From: DASUNP01 sp963728545 | Lineage (GTDB): Bacteria; Acidobacteriota; Blastocatellia; UBA7656 | NCBI GenBank assembly: GCA_963728545.1 | Contig: CAVSKO010000002.1 | Coordinates: forward strand, 2,294,001 to 2,358,000 | DNA length: 64,000 nt | Reading direction: 5' to 3' | Notes under the pieces: model-generated | What the model saw: the letters and a program-made list of their open reading frames with translations, nothing else | Databases searched by the model: none | What the model was told of the DNA's origin: nothing | Shown here: piece after piece, positions 59,785-64,000 of the stretch | Layout: every line of letters begins with the position of its first letter | Numbering within the stretch: the first letter of the stretch is position 1 | Position numbers and translations under genes: made by a program

Positions 59785-62325
59785 ATGTTTCGCCTTCTTG
59801 ATCGCTACCTGATCCGCGAGATCGTGCCTTATACACTGCTCGCGCTGTTGTTGCTGACGGCGATCATTTTCGCTCACGAAGGCAGCCGGTTTTCAGAGCT
59901 TCTCGTAGTCTCTTCTCGCAACGGGCTTCCGATGCAAGCGCTCGCGCGCGTCTTTGCATCGCTCATCCCCGGAATACTTGTCTTCACTCTTCCAATCTCG
60001 CTTTTGATCGGCACGCTCGTAGGCTTGAGCCGCCTTTCGGGCGATAGCGAAGTGGTTGCGCTCGGGGCGAGCGGCATAAGCCGGACCCGCATGCTCAGGC
60101 CGGTTGTAGGGCTTGCCGTGGCCGCCGCCCTGATAATGCTCTATGTTACTTTCAATGTGCTTCCCAGCTCTATCGAGAGCCTGACTGATTTGAAGGCCAA
60201 CCAGGCGCTCGTCTTTCAGGGACTCAACACGCAGATCAAGCCGCGAGTTTTTGAAGAGAGCATTCCAAAAAAAGTTTTATACATCGAAGACATCGACCGC
60301 GCCAGCAACGTCTGGCACAACATCTTTCTCGTCGATCTGGGCGAAGACCAGGGCGATGTAAAGATATTCACCGCAACGACAGGGAGGCTGCGTCAGGGCG
60401 AGCGGTCAGAGATGCCTGAGCTTTATTTGCAGCAAGGCTCTTTGCATCAGACCCGCGAGACAAAACCCAATCAACCTGCGGACCAGGAGCGCGAGGAGGA
60501 TGACGAATCCAGCCAGCGCGACAGCCGGTCGGCAGCCTCTCCGCTTGACGCGCAGACTGCGCCGGATAAGGAGAAAGACAGGGAAAAGAAAAGAGCCCGC
60601 CAGCGTAACTATACAGCCGGCAGGTTCGATGACATGACAGTCGGTCTTGAGGTCTCGGAAGATGAGAAGGCCGCAGCGGTCCAGGCCGAGCAGGAAGAAC
60701 GCCAGCCCAAACAGATGAAGTGGGGCGAGCTGGTGAACTTCGTTCCGCCTGAAGGCGATTATCGAAAGTGGAGCGCAGAGATACACAAGCGGTTGGCGCT
60801 GCCTGCTGCCTGCGTCGTATTCGCCCTGCTGGGCGTGGCATTCGGGATAAGCAACGTTCGCACCGGCCGCTCGCTCGGCTTGTTGATAGGGCTTGCCATA
60901 ACTGTCTGTTACTACCTGCTCGCGCTGTCGGGAGAGCACGCCGCGCTATCGGGCAAACTTCCGGTCTGGCTCGGGGTATGGATGGCTAACATCATTCTGG
61001 CCGCGCTCGGCGCGTTTATGATCTTTATACAGAGGCGGCCCGGCTCGGATGCGTTCTCCGTATTTCGCAGCTTTCGTCATGCCTGGCTCCCCGGTCGCAA
61101 GACCGACGCGGCGACTCAGGAGAACCCGCTTGCGGGTCGGGCAGAGGCAGATAATAAAGGCGAGGACCAGAAACCCGCCGGCGCTCAGCTCGATAAGACG
61201 GCCGCGCGTCGCCGCGTCTCCGTGTCCCGCATGCCGCAATTGATCGACAGGCTCGTGATGACCGACCTGACTCGCTTCTTCTTCTACATACTCGGAGGCT
61301 TTTCGATTCTCTTCGTCATCATCACACTGTTTCAACTGCTGGAGTACATAACGCGCAATAACATCGAGTGGGAAGTAGTTGGTAATTACCTGCTCTTCCT
61401 GCTGCCGATGATAGTCAATTACGTGACGCCGCTTGCGGCGCTTGTAGCCGTGATGGTGACGTTCGGAATCTTGCAAAAGACCAGCCAGCTTGTCGCGCTG
61501 AAAGCATCCGGTCAATCGATCTACCGGCTGGCCGCCCCCGTGTTGCTTTTGTCGCTAGTTCTTTCGGCGCTGGTCTTTCTCAATCAAGACTACGTGCTGC
61601 CGTTTACGAACCGCCGCCAGAACAACCTCCGCTACCTGATTCGCAGAGGGCAAGAGCCGCCTCAGACTTTTTATCAAACCACGAACCAGTGGATTTTCGG
61701 AATCAACTCGCGCATCTACAACTATGCGCACTTCGACCTGACGAACAACACCTTCGCGCGTCTGAACGTGATAGACCTTTCGCGCCGGCCCTTCGGCATC
61801 AAGCGGCGACTGTATGCGCGGCGCGCTTCGTGGGACCAGAACAAACAAGAGTGGATCCTTGAAAACGGCTGGGAGCGCCAGTTTGAAGGCGAGCGCATGA
61901 TTGCTTACGAGCCCTTCAAGCAGTTGCGAGTTCAACTGGCGGAGCATCCCGACTACTTTAAGAAGGACTCTCGCGGCTCTTCCTCGATGACTATGGCGGA
62001 GTTGAATCGAAAGATAACCGATCTGTCGCGCTCGGGCTTCGACGTGCTTGATTTGAAGATCGCTTTGCAAAGCAAGATAGCCTTCCCGCTGACCTGTTTG
62101 ATTATGGTGATCGTAGGCCTTCCCTTCTCTTTTTCAGTGGGCAAGCGCGGCGCGCTTTATGGCGTGACGCTAGGCATAGCAATTGGGCTGTTCTATTGGG
62201 GCATGACGGGGCTGTTCGAGCAGATGGGGCGTTACGAGATGCTGCCGCCTGTGCTGGCCGCCTGGGGGCCGAACATGCTGTTCGGGGCAGGCGGGCTTTA
62301 CTTGTTTTTAACCTCGCGAACATAA
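59785..62325 (+). CDS. LptF-LptG fusion, LPS export permease
   Basis: Inner-membrane permease that extracts LPS for the LptB2FG machine. 846 residues hold two complete YjgP/YjgQ units. Unit 1 (about 1-420): helices at the start (YLIREIVPYTLLALLLLTAII, LIPGILVFTLPISLLIGTLVG, VVGLAVAAALIMLYV), a periplasmic domain with an Asp/Glu/Arg-rich insert, and three helices ending FGISNVRTGRSLG. A 60-residue charged linker follows. Unit 2 (about 480-846) starts RLVMTDLTRFFFYILGGFSILFVI and ends with FSVGKRGALYGVTLGIAIGLFYWGMTGLFEQMG. E. coli uses two separate genes. The ATG has no obvious ribosome site; the candidate RNA lies directly upstream. Confidence 0.9.
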   Translation: MFRLLDRYLIREIVPYTLLALLLLTAIIFAHEGSRFSELLVVSSRNGLPMQALARVFASLIPGILVFTLPISLLIGTLVGLSRLSGDSEVVALGASGISRTRMLRPVVGLAVAAALIMLYVTFNVLPSSIESLTDLKANQALVFQGLNTQIKPRVFEESIPKKVLYIEDIDRASNVWHNIFLVDLGEDQGDVKIFTATTGRLRQGERSEMPELYLQQGSLHQTRETKPNQPADQEREEDDESSQRDSRSAASPLDAQTAPDKEKDREKKRARQRNYTAGRFDDMTVGLEVSEDEKAAAVQAEQEERQPKQMKWGELVNFVPPEGDYRKWSAEIHKRLALPAACVVFALLGVAFGISNVRTGRSLGLLIGLAITVCYYLLALSGEHAALSGKLPVWLGVWMANIILAALGAFMIFIQRRPGSDAFSVFRSFRHAWLPGRKTDAATQENPLAGRAEADNKGEDQKPAGAQLDKTAARRRVSVSRMPQLIDRLVMTDLTRFFFYILGGFSILFVIITLFQLLEYITRNNIEWEVVGNYLLFLLPMIVNYVTPLAALVAVMVTFGILQKTSQLVALKASGQSIYRLAAPVLLLSLVLSALVFLNQDYVLPFTNRRQNNLRYLIRRGQEPPQTFYQTTNQWIFGINSRIYNYAHFDLTNNTFARLNVIDLSRRPFGIKRRLYARRASWDQNKQEWILENGWERQFEGERMIAYEPFKQLRVQLAEHPDYFKKDSRGSSSMTMAELNRKITDLSRSGFDVLDLKIALQSKIAFPLTCLIMVIVGLPFSFSVGKRGALYGVTLGIAIGLFYWGMTGLFEQMGRYEMLPPVLAAWGPNMLFGAGGLYLFLTSRT

Positions 62326-62403
62326 CCGACCTGTAATCAGACTTGTCGCGGTCGGGCCGACTCGTTTAACATAATCCAAATTTGGTCTCAGGAGGCAGTA
62401 GCT

Positions 62404-62961
62404 ATGATTTGCCGCGCTGTGACGACCCTGGTTGTGCTGTTGCTGACAGTTCAAACCCCTTTTAATACTTCCGCAGACAAGCCGCTGACCGGCGACGATC
62501 TGGTAAAGGTCGAGGTTGCGACGCTGTTGCTTAACGAAGAGGATCGCAATTTCGTTCTCGTTCTAAAGCCCGAACAGACAGTCTCGATGCCCGGCGCTGT
62601 CAACGCGCGGCGAGTCCTCCCGCTCGTGATCGGGTTGGAAGAGGGGCGGTCTATAGGAGTAGCGTTTCATAAAGTAGGCACGCCGCGCCCGCTCAGCCAC
62701 GACCTGATGAAAATGATCATCGAAGAGTACGGCGGCGCGGTCGCAAGCGTAGTCATCACAAAGATGGAGCGCGAAACTTTCTATGCCGAATTGCGGCTGA
62801 AGCGAGCCGGGCGCGAGTTCACTATCGATTGCCGCCCCAGCGATGCGATCGGCCTGGCGTTACGCTCAAGCGCGCCCGTCTTTGTCCGGCGCGATGTGCT
62901 GACGCGTCACGGCGTAGACCCGGCCAACCCTGATAAGTCTGACAAGCCTATCAAGACATAA
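62404..62961 (+). CDS. Bifunctional nuclease-family (DUF151) protein
   Basis: 185 residues with an N-terminal signal sequence (VTTLVVLLLTVQTPFNTSA), then the BFN domain (VKVEVATLLLNEEDRNFVLVL, RRVLPLVIGLEEGRSI, CRPSDAIGLALRSSAPVFV). Cytosolic BFN proteins in other bacteria and plants have DNase/RNase activity; a secreted copy is common in Acidobacteriota and Bacteroidetes-like genomes, function unknown. An AGGAGG site precedes the ATG. It follows LptFG by 78 bp. Confidence 0.87.
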   Translation: MICRAVTTLVVLLLTVQTPFNTSADKPLTGDDLVKVEVATLLLNEEDRNFVLVLKPEQTVSMPGAVNARRVLPLVIGLEEGRSIGVAFHKVGTPRPLSHDLMKMIIEEYGGAVASVVITKMERETFYAELRLKRAGREFTIDCRPSDAIGLALRSSAPVFVRRDVLTRHGVDPANPDKSDKPIKT

Positions 62962-62989
62962 AATCCAAGCTCTATTTTGGAATGAATAT

Positions 62990-63156
62990 GCCCCGGAGGG
63001 GCAAAGGATATTAGCCGGTCGGCAAGCGAAGCGCAGCCACCGGAATTCGTCAGCCAAATCCCACGCGCCCTGGAAGGGCGCAGGAGTCCGGCGTCCTTCC
63101 AGGACGCGATGGATGTTTCTCGTATGAATCCGGTGGTTTCACCACCGGCTAATATC
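62990..63156. repeat. Intergenic repeat element with 13-bp terminal inverted repeats
   Basis: GATATTAGCCGGT (63007-63019) and its inverse ACCGGCTAATATC (63144-63156) bound a segment with three further hairpins: GCCCC-GGA-GGGGC just outside (62990-63002), GCGCCCT-GGA-AGGGCGC (63065-63081) and GCGTCCT-TCC-AGGACGC (near 63091-63107). The right end overlaps the last codon and TAG stop of the NudB-like gene. It resembles environmental intergenic repeats that I recall from other phyla; not checked. Confidence 0.65.
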
Positions 63157-63601
63157 TTCTCTTCTTCTTGACCGCTTCAAAGGCGCGCTTGTTGCTGTCC
63201 CAGTAAAGCATCTCTATAGCCGTTTCATAATCGGCCCACGCGTACTCGTCGTGCTCTAAAGGATCGGGGCGCACTTCGCATTTGTCCGCCTTGAGCGCGA
63301 AGCATATTTCCTCGTTGTGCGTAACGCCTGGCGCATAACGCGTTCGCCACTGCGGGGCAATCTCGAAAGTATTACGGAGTGAAAGGTCTATCAATTCACC
63401 CTTGTCTACCATTATGCCTGTCTCTTCAAAAACTTCTCTGACTGCGGCTTCGGCATGTGTCTCGCCTTCTTCAAGCGAGCCTGTGACCGACTGCCAGAAT
63501 CCTCCTAAGCCCGGCACACGCCTGAGCAACAGGTACTCGCGACCTGACAAACTATCAGCAAAGATCACGACCTGGACCGAGCGAGGCTGCTTGTATCGCA
63601 T
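63149..63601 (-). CDS. NUDIX hydrolase, NudB-like (dihydroneopterin triphosphate pyrophosphatase)
   Basis: 150 residues. Complete Nudix box GSLEEGETHAEAAVREVFEETGI (Glu residues for metal binding) preceded by VQVVIFADSLSGREYLLLRR; the NudB-like signatures LDLSLRNTFEIAPQWR and GVTHNEEICFAL are present. NudB removes pyrophosphate from dihydroneopterin triphosphate in folate synthesis. The C-terminal end KKKRRY and stop TAG derive partly from the terminal repeat of an intergenic element. Confidence 0.88.
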   Translation of the reverse strand: MRYKQPRSVQVVIFADSLSGREYLLLRRVPGLGGFWQSVTGSLEEGETHAEAAVREVFEETGIMVDKGELIDLSLRNTFEIAPQWRTRYAPGVTHNEEICFALKADKCEVRPDPLEHDEYAWADYETAIEMLYWDSNKRAFEAVKKKRRY

Positions 63602-63655
63602 AGACTGATTCTGTAACTGCCGCCGAGTAATTTCCAGGCCGTGATCGAACAGTTA

Positions 63656-64000
63656 TTATCTTGCAGCCGCTTTATGTTGCTTCTTTTCCGATTCAAGTCG
63701 CGCGGTGAGGGCTTCGATCTGCTCGCTGCTTAAAGCCGCGCGCGCCTTCTTAAATATCTCGCCTTCTTCTTCCTCGACATGATGCTCTACATTCTCTTTA
63801 AGCACCGTCAGCTTTGCCGTCCATTGCTCGCTGGTCTTTGATATCTCGTCCAACTCTTTCAAAAACCGTTTTACGACTCGATGCTCTTCGACCGCTTCAA
63901 AAGTAATATCTCGCGTCTCTTCCACTTGCTTGAGTACCGGGTAGAGTATCGTCTCTTCTAGATAGGCGTGAAGGTCAAGCTCCGATTTGAGTCTTGTAAA
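63656..64000 (-). CDS. Hemerythrin HHE-domain protein, partial (5' end outside window)
   Basis: 115 residues are visible; the frame is open to the end of the window (codon at 64000-63998). The hemerythrin-like four-helix bundle shows LHAYLEETILYPVL, EEHRVVKRFLKEL and ENVEHHVEEEEGEIF, with His/Glu ligands for a di-iron site (HAYLE, HRVV, HHVEEEE). The first His of the full domain is probably beyond the window. Such proteins bind O2 or NO, or sense iron; the role is unknown. Confidence 0.85.
   Translation of the reverse strand, partial: FTRLKSELDLHAYLEETILYPVLKQVEETRDITFEAVEEHRVVKRFLKELDEISKTSEQWTAKLTVLKENVEHHVEEEEGEIFKKARAALSSEQIEALTARLESEKKQHKAAAR

Noticed and set aside
1..64000. tRNA, rRNA, phage or plasmid functions
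   Set aside because: No cloverleaf, rRNA stretch, integrase, portal or replication gene was found by reading; a covariance-model scan would be needed to exclude a tRNA fully.

Overview
The window looks like a chromosomal piece of a Gram-negative (LPS-bearing) bacterium, most likely an Acidobacteriota member close to Blastocatellia. This rests on inference from gene content: a VWFA-type secreted protein, a DUF2934 protein, a PATAN/DUF4388 protein, an archaeal-type class I aldolase, split glycine dehydrogenase subunits, a long LptF-LptG fusion and a full outer-membrane biogenesis set. No rRNA, tRNA or CRISPR was seen, so the placement is tentative.

Layout. 1-5.4 kb: C-terminus of DNA polymerase III alpha, a bifunctional class A PBP with a UB2H-like domain, fructose-bisphosphate aldolase and a small coiled-coil gene. 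5.4-8.8 kb (minus): a secreted unknown and a ClpA-like unfoldase. 8.87-10.27 kb: a complete IS1202/ISNCY-type insertion sequence with a 16-17 bp target duplication, sitting between two divergent promoters. 10.4-18.2 kb (plus): RND/MMPL exporter with a LolA-like lipoprotein, a TPR protein, a FabF-like ketosynthase, and two YceI-family proteins flanking an LEA-like lipoprotein that has a textbook sigma-54 promoter. 18.3-26.2 kb: sugar-phosphate isomerase, cyclase-family hydrolase, REC-HD-GYP regulator, SelB, RfaE2 and a divergent copper-amine-oxidase-like protein. 26.39-27.83 kb: an IS66-family element whose transposase carries a 1-base frameshift.

28-50 kb: alpha/beta hydrolase, M48 protease, LysS, the LolCE/LolD lipoprotein-release transporter, ClpC, BamA, two Skp/OmpH chaperones, a lipid A gene cluster on the minus strand (lpxD-fabZ-lpxA-lpxI), a PATAN protein, an ABC-2 exporter and an APC permease with a large cytosolic tail. 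50-55.5 kb: the complete glycine cleavage set gcvT-gcvH-gcvPA-gcvPB, then a DUF2934 protein. 55.5-64 kb: a VWA protein, a frameshifted subtilisin-like protease with eight perfect GVVLTGAD repeats and an SLH-like C-terminus, a candidate structured RNA, a single-chain LptF-LptG, a bifunctional-nuclease protein, a NudB-like hydrolase and a partial hemerythrin.

Two themes stand out. First, envelope assembly is concentrated here: lipid A synthesis, heptose activation, LPS export (LptFG), lipoprotein release (Lol), barrel insertion (BamA/Skp), RND/LolA-like export. Second, many intergenic gaps hold near-palindromic arrays built from short (about 7 bp) degenerate repeats. The unit sequence differs from site to site while the architecture stays the same, and several arrays supply the stop codon of the neighbouring gene. 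I regard the second theme, the GVVLTGAD-repeat protease and the RNA candidate near 59.6-59.73 kb as the observations most worth following.
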